From: Tetradesmus obliquus
Lineage: Eukaryota; Chlorophyta; Chlorophyceae; Sphaeropleales; Scenedesmaceae
Direction: 5' to 3'
NCBI GenBank assembly: GCA_030272155.1
Contig: CP126192.1
Coordinates: 8,032,501 to 8,096,500, forward strand
Length of the DNA: 64,000 nucleotides
Made by a program: the position numbers and the translations under genes. Each line of letters starts with the position of its first letter. Positions within the stretch are counted from its first letter, which is position 1. The notes below the pieces were generated by a model. That model did not search any database. It saw nothing but the letters and a program-made list of their open reading frames with translations, and had not been told where the DNA came from. Below, piece after piece: positions 24,552 through 36,212 of this stretch.

Positions 24552-27500
24552 TCAGACAGTGTTACCTGGCTGCCCGCTGGGGTGCATGCCTTGCTTGAGC
24601 ATCAATAGGCAGGAGCCAACACGGGCCAATGACACCAGCTGCACCCACCTGGCACAAGATCTCGATGAGCTCCTTCAGTACAGGCAGCAGCTGTGTGTGT
24701 ACAAAGCTGGCTCCCTGACACCCCCAGCACCCAAAAAGAAACCCAACAGCAGCTACATTCTGGGTCAACGCCTGAACGCCAAGGGAGCTGCGTACAGCCG
24801 CACCAACCTGGAACAGGATCTCAATCAGCTCCTTAAGGATCGGCAGCAGCCCGCTGTGGTGCACGCCAATGCCGCGTTTGAGCATCAACAGACAAAGGCC
24901 CACAAGACCAGTTCCACGCACCTGGAACAGGAGCTCAATGAGCTCCTTCAGGATCGGCAGCAGCCCGCTGTGGTGCACGCCAAAGCTGCGCTTGAGCATC
25001 AACACACAAGGGCAAACAAGGGCCCAGTTATTATAGGATGTTCACGCACCTGGAACAGGATCTCAATGAGCTCCTTCAGGATTGGCAGCAGCCCGCTGTG
25101 GTGCACGCCGATGCCGCGCTTGAGCATGCGCATCATGCTCTGCAGCGCAGGCAGCTGCCGGTCCTCCTCACTGAGCACCTGCAGCATGTTGGTGTAGACC
25201 TGCAGCAGAAACCGGCGAGCAGTCAAGTAGCATGTAGAGGTTTAAGGTTTGGGAGCAACAATAACGGGCTTACAAGCTATTGTTGCAAAAGCTGCCGGTC
25301 CTCCTCGCTGAGCACCTGCAGCATGTTGGTGTACACCTGCAGCAGGGAAATGCAAGCAAGCCACTTGGGTTGACGGATTAAGGATTGAGGTTTGGCATCG
25401 CAGGCAGCTGCCGGCCCTCCTCGCTGAGCACCTGCAGCATCTTGGTGTACACCTGCAGCAAGTGACACAAAGCAGGCAATATATATTCAGAGTTGATAGG
25501 TTGTAAAGTCCAATGTTTGGGGCTTTGGGCAGCTGCCGGTCCTCCTCGCTGAGCACCTGCAGCGTGTTGGTGTCCACCTGCAGCAGCCACACGTGTTCAA
25601 AGGTGAGCAAGCAGGGATAAAGCAATTCACAGTCACAGTGATCTTCTATCTGCTCACCTCTTCAATCGCTGCCGCCTCGTCTGCGTCAGCAAAGCTGAGG
25701 TTGCCCATGTCAGGTTTGGCGCAGGCCAGGCTGTACACATCTGTACAACACCTGATAGGACCACAAACAATTTGAAAAAACCCCTCTCACCTCCTCAATT
25801 GCTGCTGCTTCGTCAGCGTCAGCGAAGCTCAGGTTGCCCATGTCGGGGTTGGCGCAGGCCAGGCTGTACGACACATAGCAATTCAGTTACATCTTCATGT
25901 CTGCTCAACTCTTCTATCGCTGCTGCTTCATCCGCATCAGCGAAGCTCAGGTTGCCCACGTCAGCGTTGGCATGCACCACAACGCCACGCATGCCGTACG
26001 ACACCCGACAGGACCACAAAAACTTCTCACCTCTTCTATCGCTGCTGCCTCGTCAGCGTCAGCGAAGCTCAGGTTGCCCATGTCGGGGTTGGCGCAGGCC
26101 AGGCTGTACGCCTCGCACTCGCGCCTGGAGAAGCTGAACACGATCAGCGGCTCCATCTTGTAGCTCTGCAGGCTGCCCACCAGCCGCATCAAGTGGTCCT
26201 GCAGGAAAATACAGGATGAATTAATTTCACATCTTTGGCGGGAAGCATTGGCGCCTGCTGAAGCTGAACACGGGCATCAACTCCATCTTGTAGCTCTGCA
26301 GGCTGCCACCAGCCGCATCAGGTGGTCCTGCAGGCAAAATAGAAAAAAAAAGGGTGAAACCTTGGGCAGGAAGCACTCGCGCCTGCTGAAGCTGAACACG
26401 ATGAGCGGCTCCATCTTGTAGCTCTGCAGGCTGCCCACCAGCCGCATCAGGTGGTCCTGCAAGGCGCATCAACGTGATACAAAGGTTGTTGATGTAGGCG
26501 GGAACAGTGGTCCTGCTGAAGAGGAACACGATGAGCGGCTCCATCTTGTAGCTCTGCAGGCTGCCCACCAGCCGCATCAGGTGGTCCTGCAAGGGTTTGA
26601 ACATAACTCAATTGGTGAGCCTTCAAAAAGGGCGGGAGGTATAGTGCAAAGGTAATTATACATTTGCCAGCATGACAGGGCAGTCGTTTTGAGCTGCAGG
26701 CGTGGCAGTCGGTGTGTTATGAAGGTGGATGCGCTGCTCGCAGGACTGCAGGAGACCATTCGCAACAGGTAGCCCTGCAAGTCAGTGTGCACAAGTGCAG
26801 CTGTTCCAGCGCCTTTAACAGCTGCATGGTATTGGCAATGATGCAATGCAGCAATCAACTCACCGTCATCCTGCTCCTGCGCATGGCTGGGCTTGTTGAA
26901 TGCACCGCTGCAGTTCTTGGCCTACAGGAGCTGCGGTAATTTTTCACTGTGAACTCACCGTCATGGCCTCCTGCTTCTGTGCATGGCTGGGCTTGTTGCC
27001 GCCGCCGCGGCCGCCTTCCGCCCTGCCCCTGCCCCTGCCACGCCCGCGGCCGCCGTCCCTACCTGCAAGTGGCAGCGAAGCAAACTGATATAAAGCAGGG
27101 CGATTTAAACTGTCAAGCAATGCCACCACTGGAGCCATGCCAAGAGGCCTTGCTGAGTCAGCTACTGATAGCAGGTGGCTTGTAGCCATAAGCATAAGGC
27201 TTGTGCAAATCGTGCGCACATCCAACAGCTCCTATTTGAAAGCTTGAAATTCGACAAGCTGTGGCACAAGTGCCTGCACATGAACATACACCTCTACACA
27301 CTTCTCACCTCCACGGCCGCCTCTGCCGCCTCCTGCTGCTGCGTCATCTGCTGCTGCTGCGGCTGCGCCTCTTCCCTCCGCCTCGATTTCAAACACGGCG
27401 CGCATCTTTTTGAAGTTCTCCTCCTTGAAGCCCTTCTCATCCAGGATCTGAACACGCAGTGGCAACAGCAGAGCAGCATGCACAAAGTTCAGATGGAAGC

Positions 27501-30500
27501 CTGCTCTCTCCATGAACAGTGCATGCTCTTTCCAATTTCAACGCCCTTCTCATCTAGAATGTGAACATGCATCAGTTGCAAAGCAGGATGTATGACTACT
27601 GAACAACGCCTCTGCTGCACATTGTACATGCCCTGGCCCGCCCAGCACCGCAAAGTAGTGCAGCGGCGTGGGCCAAGTGCTGACCATCTCGTCCAAGAAG
27701 ATTATTTATACTGCACCAACTAAAAGCTCACCTTGTACATGCCCCGCCCGGCCACCGGCACCGCAAAGTGGTGAGGCATTGAGATCAGCGATTTAGAAAA
27801 GTTGAAAACAAGACCGCTGCCGCACCTTGTACATGCCCTGGCCCGCCACCGGCACCGCGAAGTGGTGCAGCGGCGTGGGCCGGAAGTCTGTGTACACCAC
27901 GTGGCAGGGCTGCTTGTGCAGGTGCGCCACCCAGCCGCTGAACTCCTTTGCGTTAGACAGCGTGGCGGACAGGAAGACCTGCGGCACATGGGAAATTGCA
28001 GTGGTTGCAAGTGGTTTGCAGGGCATGAGGCGTGCAAGTGCGCCACCCAGCCGCTGAACTCTTTTGCGTTAGACAGCGTGGCAGACAGGAAGACCTGCGG
28101 CACAACAGAGATTGCAGTTGTTGCGAATGTTGTCTTTGCGAGACATCAGGCATGCAGGTGCGCCACCCAGCCGCTGAACTCCTTTGCGTTTAAAAGCGTG
28201 GCGGACAGGAACACCTGTGGCACATGGGAGGTCGCAGTTGTTGCGAATGTTGTTTGTGCGAGACATCAGGCATGCAAGTGCGCCACGCAGGCGCTGAACT
28301 CTCTTTTGCATTTGACAGCGTGGCGGACAGGAAGACCTGCGGCACGTCAACAGATGCAGTGGTTGCAAGTGGTTTGCAAGGCATGAGGCGTGCAGGTGCG
28401 CCACCCAGGCGCTGCACTCTTTTGCGTTTGACAGCGTGGCAGACAGGAAGACCTGCAGCGGTGTATTGGTATGACGGAGGAGAGTTGCATGTTGGTCCTG
28501 GCACCAGTGGTATAGATGCAGTGAATTGACAGCACATGCAGGGCGGGATGGCAGTGCCTTTGAAACAATGGCACCAGAAGAACAATCAAGATTTGTCGGA
28601 GGCGAAACAAAAGTTATGCAAGAAGGGGCTTTGCAGCAACAACCACATGACCCACACAGCATTTTCTAAAAGATGGCAGCAGGAAGCAGCAGCTGCAGAG
28701 TATGGCTCAGCGCTGACTCACCATTTTGACGTCATCCTGCAGGAAGATTATGGTCTCCTCCCACACCACGCCACGCTCGCGGTCCTGATCAGTACAGGCA
28801 CAGAAACAGGCAGAAAGGCAGGCAGGAAGGCGGCAGCATCAGCACCTAACACGCTTGTTTAGCTGAAGTTTAGACGGCATTGACGGCACCTGCGTGTAGC
28901 GCACCTGGTTGAAGAGATGGCCACCACACGTAGCAGCTTGCTGCCCCTGTCAATCATGCTGCACATGTAATCATAATTATGCTACTTTTACTCATGTTTG
29001 ACCAGCGTTGACCGCCCGCACCTGCATGCAGTGCACCTCGTGGAAAATGACCCAGGCCACCTTGCACAGCAGCTCTCTGCCCTGTCAATCACGCTGCACA
29101 TTTTGTCATCTTTCATTCTACTTTGACCCATGTTTGACTCACGTTTGACCGGCATTGACCACCCGCACCTGCATGTAGTGCACCTCGTCGAAGATGACCC
29201 AGGCCACCTGCGCAGCAGCTCGCTGCCGCAGTAGATCATGCTGCACACCAATCATCTTTCACTCTACTTTGACTGATGTTTGACTCAAGTTTGACCGGCG
29301 TTGACCGCACGCACCTGCATGTAGTGCACCTCGTCGAAAATTACCCAGGCCACCTCGCGCAGCAGCTCGCTGCCGCGGTAGATCATGCTGCGCAGGATCT
29401 CTGTCGTCATCACGATGCAGTTGGCGTTGGGGTTTATGCTCACGTCGCCAGTCATCAGCCCCACGTCACCAAACTCCTCAGACAGCTCCCTGCAGCAGCA
29501 GCGGCAAAATTTGTCAGACAGCTCCGTGCAGTACTGCAGCAACACATCAGAACAGACTGAAGGCCAGAGGGGCTGTTCATAGACGCGCAGGCACAATAGA
29601 CGCGCAGGCACAGTAGAGGTGTGGCGCATGCACTAGCTTAGCACCACGTCAGGCGTGTGCAAAATGGCGCCACTCCTTTAATCCTCAACAGCTGCTCAAA
29701 CAGCTGCTGTACTTTGTTACACCTGCTGTTACAAATTTGAATTCAGTTTTCAGTGTAACACACCTGAACTTCTGGTTGCTCAGCGCCTTCAGCGGGCTGG
29801 TGTACACCACGCGCTGCTTGTCCCTGAAAGCCATGGCTATGGCATACTCTGCCACCACTGTCTTGCCGGCTGAGGTGTGGGCAGCAACCAGCACAGACTC
29901 ACGCCGCTCCTGCAAGTTTGCAAGCACATGAATCCTGGTATGTATGCAGATCCATCACGCATGTGTGTGGTGCCCTGCAGTTACTCATGACCTTCTGACC
30001 GGTTGTAGGGCAAACGAAGCAACACACTGGTCAACGCCCCACATCCCTGCATGCTGCTATGCGTTGATGTGCAAATGTAGGTGAATTGAAAGCGCCACGT
30101 TGCTCGTAGCATCTGCGCCTGCCGCTGCTGCCGCTGCTGCCGCTTCAACACAGCTTTGCTGCCGCAGCAAGCCTGCTGTGAGCCATGCACAACAGGCCCA
30201 ACACACCGCTACTGCTGTAGCTGCTGCAGCTTCAACCCAGCTTTGCTGCTGCAGCATGCATTTGTGAGCCATACACAACAGCCCCCACGCACCAGGCATG
30301 CCACTGAGGTCTTCTGGAAAGAGTCCAGCTCAAAGGGGTAGGTCTTTGCAGGAGGGCCGTTATAACACGGCTCCTGCAGCGTTCCTGCAAGCCGGCATTG
30401 CGTGGCAGGGAGCACACACGCAGTAAGCCTAACAAGAGGGCACCCATCTGCATGGATACAGCTCCTGCAGGTGTTGCTCTTTGTATTCAACCTCTGTAGA

Positions 30501-31338
30501 CTCTGCAACAGCAAGTCCTGGATATGCCCACCATAGAAGACCACTGTCTGCTGCTCTTTGTTCAGTGCCCAGCACACCAACATCCACTTGCTTACACTGC
30601 TGTTGCTGTTGCGCTGCTGCTGCTGCTCGCTTGCACAGCTGGGTCAAACATTTGACTCCAGCGTCTGCTGCTCTGTGCTCAGTGCTTCGTGCACAGCACA
30701 CCAACACTAGTTTGCACTGGTGTTGCTGTTGCTGCTGCTCGCGTGCGCAGCTGTGTCAAACATTTGACACACAGCGTCTCTGGCTCTGTGCTCAGTGCTC
30801 AGCGCTCAGCACACCCACATCCACTAGTTTGCACTGGTGTTGCTGTTGCTGATGCTGCTCGCGTGCACAGCTGGGTCAAACATTCGACTCGCAGCGTCTG
30901 CGGCTCACTGCTCAGTGCTCAGTGCTCAGCACACCAACATCCACTAGCTTACACTGGTGTGGCATTTGCATTAGAAAGCTCTTGCTGCTGCTACTCACCA
31001 TGCACAGCTGGGTCAAACGTTTGACTGGCAGGGTCAAACCCTTCTGGGATTGCCACCTGGTGGCTGCTGGTGGCTGTGGGCTGCTGCTTGGCCTTCTTTT
31101 TGATTGGTGCCAGAGAGGGCTCCCGCACTACTTCATCGTGCTTGCGCTTTGCTGCTGCGCGTGTTGCTGCTGCAATGGCGCGGCCCTCTTCTGTGCCGTC
31201 TATCGGCTGTGTGGGCTGCGACATTGCTGCCACGCCGCTGCTGCTGCCACTGCTGCCACCGCTGCGGTACGTGGGCGCAGCTGTAAGTGATGATGATGCT
31301 ACTGCTGCTGGCTGGACTTTTAATTGCGTGGACGCCAT
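15912..31338 (-). CDS. MTR4: Exosome-associated DExH RNA helicase MTR4 (SKI2 family)
   Basis: Nuclear 3'-5' RNA helicase that feeds RNA to the exosome for rRNA processing and surveillance. 24 exons with unbroken phase give 1149 aa: 30999..31338, 30293..30384, 29764..29909, 29315..29489, 28722..28784, 27826..27978, 27309..27447, 26959..27062, 26031..26198, 25050..25199, 24391..24503, 23851..23980, 22919..23068, 22322..22381, 21873..22010, 20914..21402, 20164..20230, 19645..19713, 19177..19271, 18373..18520, 17999..18138, 16730..16864, 16448..16540, 15912..16004. Walker A AHTSAGKT is near residue 154, DEVH near 245, SAT near 276, and motif [11 protein letters not shown] near 557. Then come the arch, with a Gln/Ala insert, and the DSHCT domain ending ASLYL, the standard MTR4 terminus. 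A Gly/Arg-rich insert (exons 7-8) and the Gln/Ala insert (exon 16) explain the extra length over the usual 1000-1070 aa. SKI2 is less likely, given the [11 protein letters not shown]-terminus and the exact C-terminus. Confidence 0.95.
16005..16062. repeat. CTG/CAG microsatellite forming the MTR4 exon 24 acceptor
   Basis: On the minus strand a run of CTG units ends in CTGTAG, the acceptor of the last MTR4 exon (15912..16004). Confidence 0.85.
16797..17725 (-). repeat. Eight tandem copies of the MTR4 [24 protein letters not shown] exon start
   Basis: Acceptor-plus-exon-start units repeat at about 121-131 bp. Exon starts on the minus strand lie near 16864 (the intact exon 22), 16995, 17121, 17242, 17368, 17590 and 17719, with a truncated copy at 17425-17475. 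Only the 16864 copy runs on into the remaining 21 codons and a donor. Most copies keep a CTGCAG-like acceptor and an open frame through DEEEYLG, so they could act as competing 3' splice sites. Confidence 0.9.
18373..19015 (-). repeat. Five tandem copies of the MTR4 [15 protein letters not shown] exon start
   Basis: Exon 20 (18373..18520) begins with [16 protein letters not shown]. Four further copies of this start lie upstream near 18590-18632, 18715-18766, 18838-18890 and 18960-19013. Three are preceded by CTG/CAG tracts serving as the acceptor tail; the tracts differ in length (about 11 and 16 units at 18521-18555 and 18632-18684). Confidence 0.88.
22574..23310 (-). repeat. MTR4 exon 13 copies on both sides
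   Basis: The intact exon is 22919..23068. Its first part ([22 protein letters not shown]) recurs upstream near 23125-23200 and 23240-23313. Its end ([13 protein letters not shown] plus donor) recurs downstream near 22795-22850, 22684-22730 and 22574-22615. The exon is thus flanked by copies of its own two edges. Confidence 0.88.
23465..24075 (-). repeat. MTR4 exon 12 (helicase motif VI) copies
   Basis: The intact exon is 23851..23980. A copy of its start ([11 protein letters not shown]) lies at about 24035-24075. Copies of its end ([14 protein letters not shown] plus donor) lie near 23655-23740, 23550-23600 and 23470-23500. The 23655-23740 copy still encodes a recognisable [22 protein letters not shown]. 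Confidence 0.85.
24645..25585 (-). repeat. MTR4 exon 10 copies on both sides
   Basis: The intact exon is 25050..25199. Its start ([16 protein letters not shown]) recurs upstream near 25285-25340, 25404-25456 and 25530-25580. Its end ([22 protein letters not shown]) recurs downstream near 24925-25000, 24810-24880 and 24650-24690. Several copies remain open and close to the parent in sequence. Confidence 0.9.
25655..26595 (-). repeat. MTR4 exon 9 copies on both sides
   Basis: The intact exon is 26031..26198. Its start ([26 protein letters not shown]) recurs upstream near 26245-26335, 26370-26460 and 26515-26592. Its end ([15 protein letters not shown] plus GTGAG donor) recurs downstream near 25912-25990, 25795-25870 and 25660-25735. 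Copy lengths and spacings of about 115-140 bp match the other arrays. Confidence 0.9.
27623..28460 (-). repeat. MTR4 exon 6 copies on both sides
   Basis: The intact exon is 27826..27978. Its start ([21 protein letters not shown], containing the SAT helicase motif) recurs upstream near 28035-28100, 28155-28220, 28275-28345 (frame-disrupted) and 28390-28457. Its end ([16 protein letters not shown] plus donor) recurs downstream near 27728-27780 and 27623-27690. Confidence 0.9.
28885..29489 (-). repeat. MTR4 exon 4 (DEVH box) decayed copies
   Basis: The intact exon is 29315..29489. Downstream copies of its end lie near 29165-29260, 29020-29095 and 28890-28960. The nearest copy has lost two bases between the codons for LLR and [11 protein letters not shown], so its frame is broken. 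The further copies carry more changes. Decay increases with distance from the intact exon. Confidence 0.88.
30600..30998 (-). repeat. MTR4 exon 1 end copies in intron 1
   Basis: Three units of about 105-115 bp repeat the end of exon 1 (QTFDPAVH) near 30627-30660, 30737-30770 and 30850-30885, each with a flank rich in CTCAGTGCTCAGC and CACACCAACATCCACTAG. They lie downstream of the intact donor in intron 1. Confidence 0.8.
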
Positions 31339-34213
31339 TGCAAAACGAAGTAGGGTTTATCAGAGCGTGCATGTCGAGGTAATGTGCTTGCATCCAACAG
31401 AGGCAAGTGCACTGTCACAAGGAGGAGCAATTGCTGTGTAGCAGAAAGGGTAGTAATTGCTGTATCGGAGCACGCATGCAGCGCATGTCGATGGCGGCAC
31501 CAAGCAAAGGTGCGTGCTTGACATCTAGCCACAAAAGATGCCATGCCTGATTCAAAAAGACAGAGCTCAGGCATCCACGCACATAAGAATCTGCTGGTGC
31601 CACATGGCTGTCACTGCAACAGTGTGATGCAGCAGCTGCTGGAGTGGCAAACGCCTATAAGGATAACTGTACCATGGCGTGGATTGCTTACTCTCACCTT
31701 TAATCAAGGGATCGTCACCCAAGCACGTCTGCTATGCGGTCCAAGGGGAGTATGGAGAATGAAACTGCTGCTGTCAGGAGCAGTTGACACAGCACAGCTG
31801 CCTGACAACAGAGCGCGTGAAGCGACAACACAGCGATCTGTTTTGCTTTCAGGCGTCTCCACAAGTCGTAAGATGCTAACAGAGCGAGCGTGTTCTTTCG
31901 CTGAGTGGCTGCTGGTCTCCACAGTCAGGCACGACGGAAAACGGCCACAACACAAACATTGCCCCTGAAACACATCTGTCCGCGGTGGGCACAGCCAGAG
32001 GACTTCTGCATGGGGAACGCGAAACCCTAGACATGCTCTTGTTGTCAGTAACATTGTTACACGCTAGTGATCCAACGACAGACCCTGCCCTGACGGCCAA
32101 GATGTCCTAATAAACTGCGCGAGGCAAGCCGTAATGAGCTTGGAGGCGTGCTGCGAAGATGCAGTGGTTGCAACATGCCGTGGAGGTGTTCACGCCAAGG
32201 GCATCATGCAGTGCTGCTGTACTGCGAGTGTCACTCCTCAAGTCCAGGGCCCATGAAAAACTGTCTATTTGTGGTCTCAGACCACGCTGTTGTGCCTCAT
32301 ACCATCTAATACGAGGAGCCAAAGGCGTGAGCACTGACTAGGCACGTCGCACACGTGAGGGGCAGTGCCCCAGTACTCTTCAAACAAAACACCTCCAAAA
32401 GCAAAAGACTCCGTGCACTGAGCACAAAGGCTGCGAACGGCGCAGCAATAAAGGGGAGCAATTGCAACAAGGGAGAAATGCACCCTGCTGTGCCTTGTTC
32501 CTGCTGCTGCAGCTGCTGTCACAGCAGCTATCCAGCCGCTGAGCACTGCTGGCAGGTGGCACATGATCCACACTACCAGCAGCAGCAACAGCGTGCAGAG
32601 GCAGCGCGAAATAAAATAAAGGAGAAAGTTGATCGCAGCGCGGCAGCAGCAATGTTCGAGGCGTAGCAACGCAGCAAACGCAAGCCAGTCCGACGGCAAC
32701 AGGTGCCTTTCGCGTTCGAAGCACACGCACAGCCAGCATGTTGAAGGAAACATACATAAGAAACATTAGCTAGCTCAAAAAATGCAAGCGAAAAACGATC
32801 CAAGGGGCAAAGAGAAGGTAGGGCTGTTGCTAGGGCTTGCTGTATACCCTAAACCTGTGACGAACACTCAGAGACAGCGAAGCCCCGGAAATCCCTTCAT
32901 GAACTAAAGTTCATTACGGGTAGGAAGATTTGCGCCATTGCACCATGTCGAGCAGATGCTGTGCAAATGGCTGGCACAATGACTGCCGAGCTGACCTAGT
33001 CATGACCTGGTCATGAAAACTTCTGGTTGAACCAGCTGACGGCGATGTGCTGTCGAGTGCTGTAATGTGATGTGTGAGAAGGTCACATAGTTTTTTGCAA
33101 AACAATCACGAGTGCTGCTCACTATACAAGCCCAGTATTGCTGCAAACACGCGCACAGCACAGGCGCAAAAGGACGGGCCTGCAAGCATGCATTTAAGTG
33201 ATGCATCAGCTACGCTGATCACAAGTCGTGTGCAAAAAAGTGTGATTGCGCCGCTGCCTGCACCAGATTCAAAGCTGGTTGATCACGCGCACTTGCTGAT
33301 GCCAAACTAGCCGTCACAGTCAACCAGCATTGGCATCTGGAAGATGACATGCTGCATGTGTGTGGCCTTCTCAAAACACTTGCAGGACAGCAACTCAGGC
33401 AAGCCTATTAAGGCTGCGCAATGCACTGCACATGCCCTGGCACGTAAAACGATACATTTATATATACGGTGCATACAGCTGTCATATCCACACAACCAAT
33501 TCAGGCAGTACATGTGGGTGTCAGCATCCCTGCGTGTATCCTGCAAGTACAATGCGCGTTGGTGCTTTAAACCAGAGGCATGCAATTGCACAGTCTAACC
33601 ATACCCATGCAAGTCCATCTGTACAAGGCATGCAGGGCGCAACATTCTCCCCAGCAACACATACGCAGGGCATGTGCTGCTGCAGTGATGCTTGCAGGAT
33701 ATGCATGCTAGCATCCCCAACAACCGCCATCCGCATACACTACTTGCACCAGCATGTGGCCCTCCAAGCCAGATGCATTTGCCCTAGGACATTGGCCACA
33801 ACTATGCAGATGAAATAGGGAGGAACAATGCTGCTGCTGTTGCATAACTAAGATGCTCTGCCCTCATGCCATACCTGGTCCTGGTATGTATGCCAGAATG
33901 AGGATTGAGCAGCCAGCTGAACAATACTCTACACCAGACTCCTGCCATGACAATAGCCTTAACATATATACAATAATAAATTATCACTGCCTTGCAGCCA
34001 CTCTGCTGCGGACATGCAAGCAGCGCAACCACCACATGCCTCTACCGTCGGACGCAGCCTGTGAACAAGCAACCCGTCAGGCACGGCAGCACCTAGCTGC
34101 TACTCTACTAGTCTGACAAACATCCTGCCTCAGCATCCTGCCTCAGTACATGTGAATGAAACAAAGAAAGAGACGCCTGTCTGCGCTGCATGTTCGTTTC
34201 GTCTTTGAGTGGG
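31339..34213. other. Region upstream of MTR4, no gene recognised
   Basis: Both strands were read for exons. Only short ORFs without recognisable families were found, many of them Cys- or Ser-rich readings of triplet runs. The MTR4 promoter should lie just above 31338. An undetected gene in small exons cannot be excluded. Confidence 0.35.
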
Positions 34214-34576
34214 TTACTGTGCCAAGCGGCGGCCTCCCTGAGCGCCTGCTGCTGCAGCTGCTGCCGCCTGCTTTGCTGCTGCGCGTGCTGCGATCTTTGG
34301 CGCCTCCCGGGCCATCATCTTGACATAGTTTGCGTAGATGCAGGTCTCTGTGGTGGCACCCTCGCACAGGCACACTGCACGTGGTGCTCCCGTGTTGACA
34401 GCCTGGATGTGCAGCTTACGGCACTGGCAGTTCCTGCCCGCGCTGCCATCTACATTGCGCTGGCAGCACTCTGCATCTGAGCTGCAAGTAGCGCAGGACT
34501 CCGTGCATTGGCTGGCTGCGGATGCTGCCAGCAGCAGGCACGCGAAAGCCAGCAGGGCCACCTGGGCAGCAGTCAC
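34214..34576 (-). CDS. Small secreted cysteine-rich protein
   Basis: An intron-less ORF of 120 aa. Residues 1-22 form a clear signal peptide (a hydrophobic core LLAFACLLLAASAAS). The following 60 residues hold ten Cys in the order CxxxCxxC, CC, CxC, CxC, C, compatible with five disulfide bonds. An Ala-rich tail ends in RRLAQ. The protein is probably exported to the cell wall or medium, or into the endomembrane lumen. I do not recognise the family. The ATG at 34576 is the natural start because the signal peptide begins there. It stands alone between two gene-poor stretches. Confidence 0.55.
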   Translation of the reverse strand: MTAAQVALLAFACLLLAASAASQCTESCATCSSDAECCQRNVDGSAGRNCQCRKLHIQAVNTGAPRAVCLCEGATTETCIYANYVKMMAREAPKIAARAAAKQAAAAAAAGAQGGRRLAQ

Positions 34577-36212
34577 AGCAGCAGGCAGCAGCAGACAGGC
34601 AGCAGTGACTCAGCGACCCTGCGATGAGGCGGTGTGGTCGTGAAATTCGGACTTCACTTAAAAGTGTGGATGATGAAAGCGTTTGATATGTATGTCATGA
34701 TTCTGGCTGCTATGATTCCGGCGATTCAGGTGGATAGTGCCGTCATTCAGCAAAAGGCCGCCAGATCGCCTTCACACCTTGGTAACGGTCCTCATCGTCT
34801 TCAAATCTACGGTGATTTGCTGCTGGATGTTCAGAGCCCTGCTGCTGTGGCTGGGCGACCGGGGTTGGCAGGAAATCTACCGTCAAGCAGCGGCCAGGAC
34901 GTGTGAGGAGCGTAGCGTCAGAGATAGCACTTAAGAAATATAGCGAGGAGACTTTGGAGTTCGACACTTGGCCGGTAGGTCAAGCTGGGAACGTCAGTGA
35001 CACAGTGTCACCCAGCTCAAACTCTGCCAGCCAGCCAGCCATCAGCACCAGCTAGCCACTGCTGCAATCCGCCGGTGATGTTTGTGGACATTTGACTGGC
35101 AGAAGAGAACCTCTTGCAATTCTTGTGCACAAGTCACGGATGAGAGCCCGCCAGATTGCTGCTCCCTCACCGTAGCATTGGCTCAATCTACAGACGGATC
35201 TGCCAGTGAGGTAGGATGGGGAGTCTGTACGCACTACGTATGCTTCCAAGTGTCACAATTCCCTACATGTCACAGTCGCTACACTCTTAGAGTCATTTAG
35301 GCAGTGCCCATGTTACTCTGGCACGCCCAAGCTGCCGGCCAGAGTCTGCTGTGCCAGTGGCAAGCTTCTGCAACAAACAATCCGGCTCAGAGAGGCGCCC
35401 CTGTGTTTCCAGTAGCTGCAGTATTCTGTAGCGTGAGCAGCTACATCATGATGATAGTAATGATAGCAAACTGGCCATGCGCTATGCGCCCCAAGCAAAA
35501 GCAGGTGGTTGGGCCTCAGCAACAGTAAATGGTATGACAAGTGCACTCAGTCGCCCGCCCACTATGATGACGGGCGAGGTTACCGTAACAAGAGGCTCTT
35601 GTAACTTCCAAAATGTGAATGTGATGACCCATGGTGATCACGCCTTGACAGTGCATTGGTGGGCTTGCCAGGCGGGCACCAGCCCTGGCATTCACAGCTC
35701 ATGATGCTGTGAATCTGGTCAAACGTATCAGAGTACAGCTGCCAGCACATGGCTTGTGTGCTGCCCACACACTGTGGCAACTTCTGAAGGCCACTGGCAA
35801 CTGGTCTCCGCACAAGTGGCTTGTGTGCTGCACACACAGCCATTGGCTGACCTTGAAGGTCACAGGCGACTGGTCAACTTGACAGTCAACACGCCGCCTC
35901 AACATGCAACTACTGTACTGCTACCCGACCAAACCCAGCACAGCAACTTCAACGTTGCACAACTACTTTAGTATAGATGAAACCAATAACACTGCAGATG
36001 TTGCAGGGCGTCAAGTAAAGGCTGCTGAATGAAACAACCAGCAGCATGCGGTCCAACAGTCAGATGCGTCTTTAATCAGTGTGACATTCACAATGCTTGT
36101 CGGCCGTTGACAGCAGCAGTCCTGCGAGTGAATCATGTGCTTTGTATGCAACGCAACAATCTTCAGGCCTTTAACGGCGATACTCAACACCATCAACCAA
36201 TTCATGGTACAC
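34577..36212. other. Intergenic region with a short imperfect tandem repeat
   Basis: No gene recognised. Near 35690-35880 a unit around GGCTTGTGTGCTGCxCACAC followed by GGCCACTGGCAACTGG or GTCACAGGCGACTGG occurs twice. Function unknown. Confidence 0.35.

Noticed and set aside
27623..28460. Several tandem helicase gene copies
   Set aside because: Only exon edges are repeated, in place, between intact single exons; there are no complete second genes.
32820..32870. CCCTAAA heptamer near 32849 as telomeric repeat
   Set aside because: Only a single unit is present.
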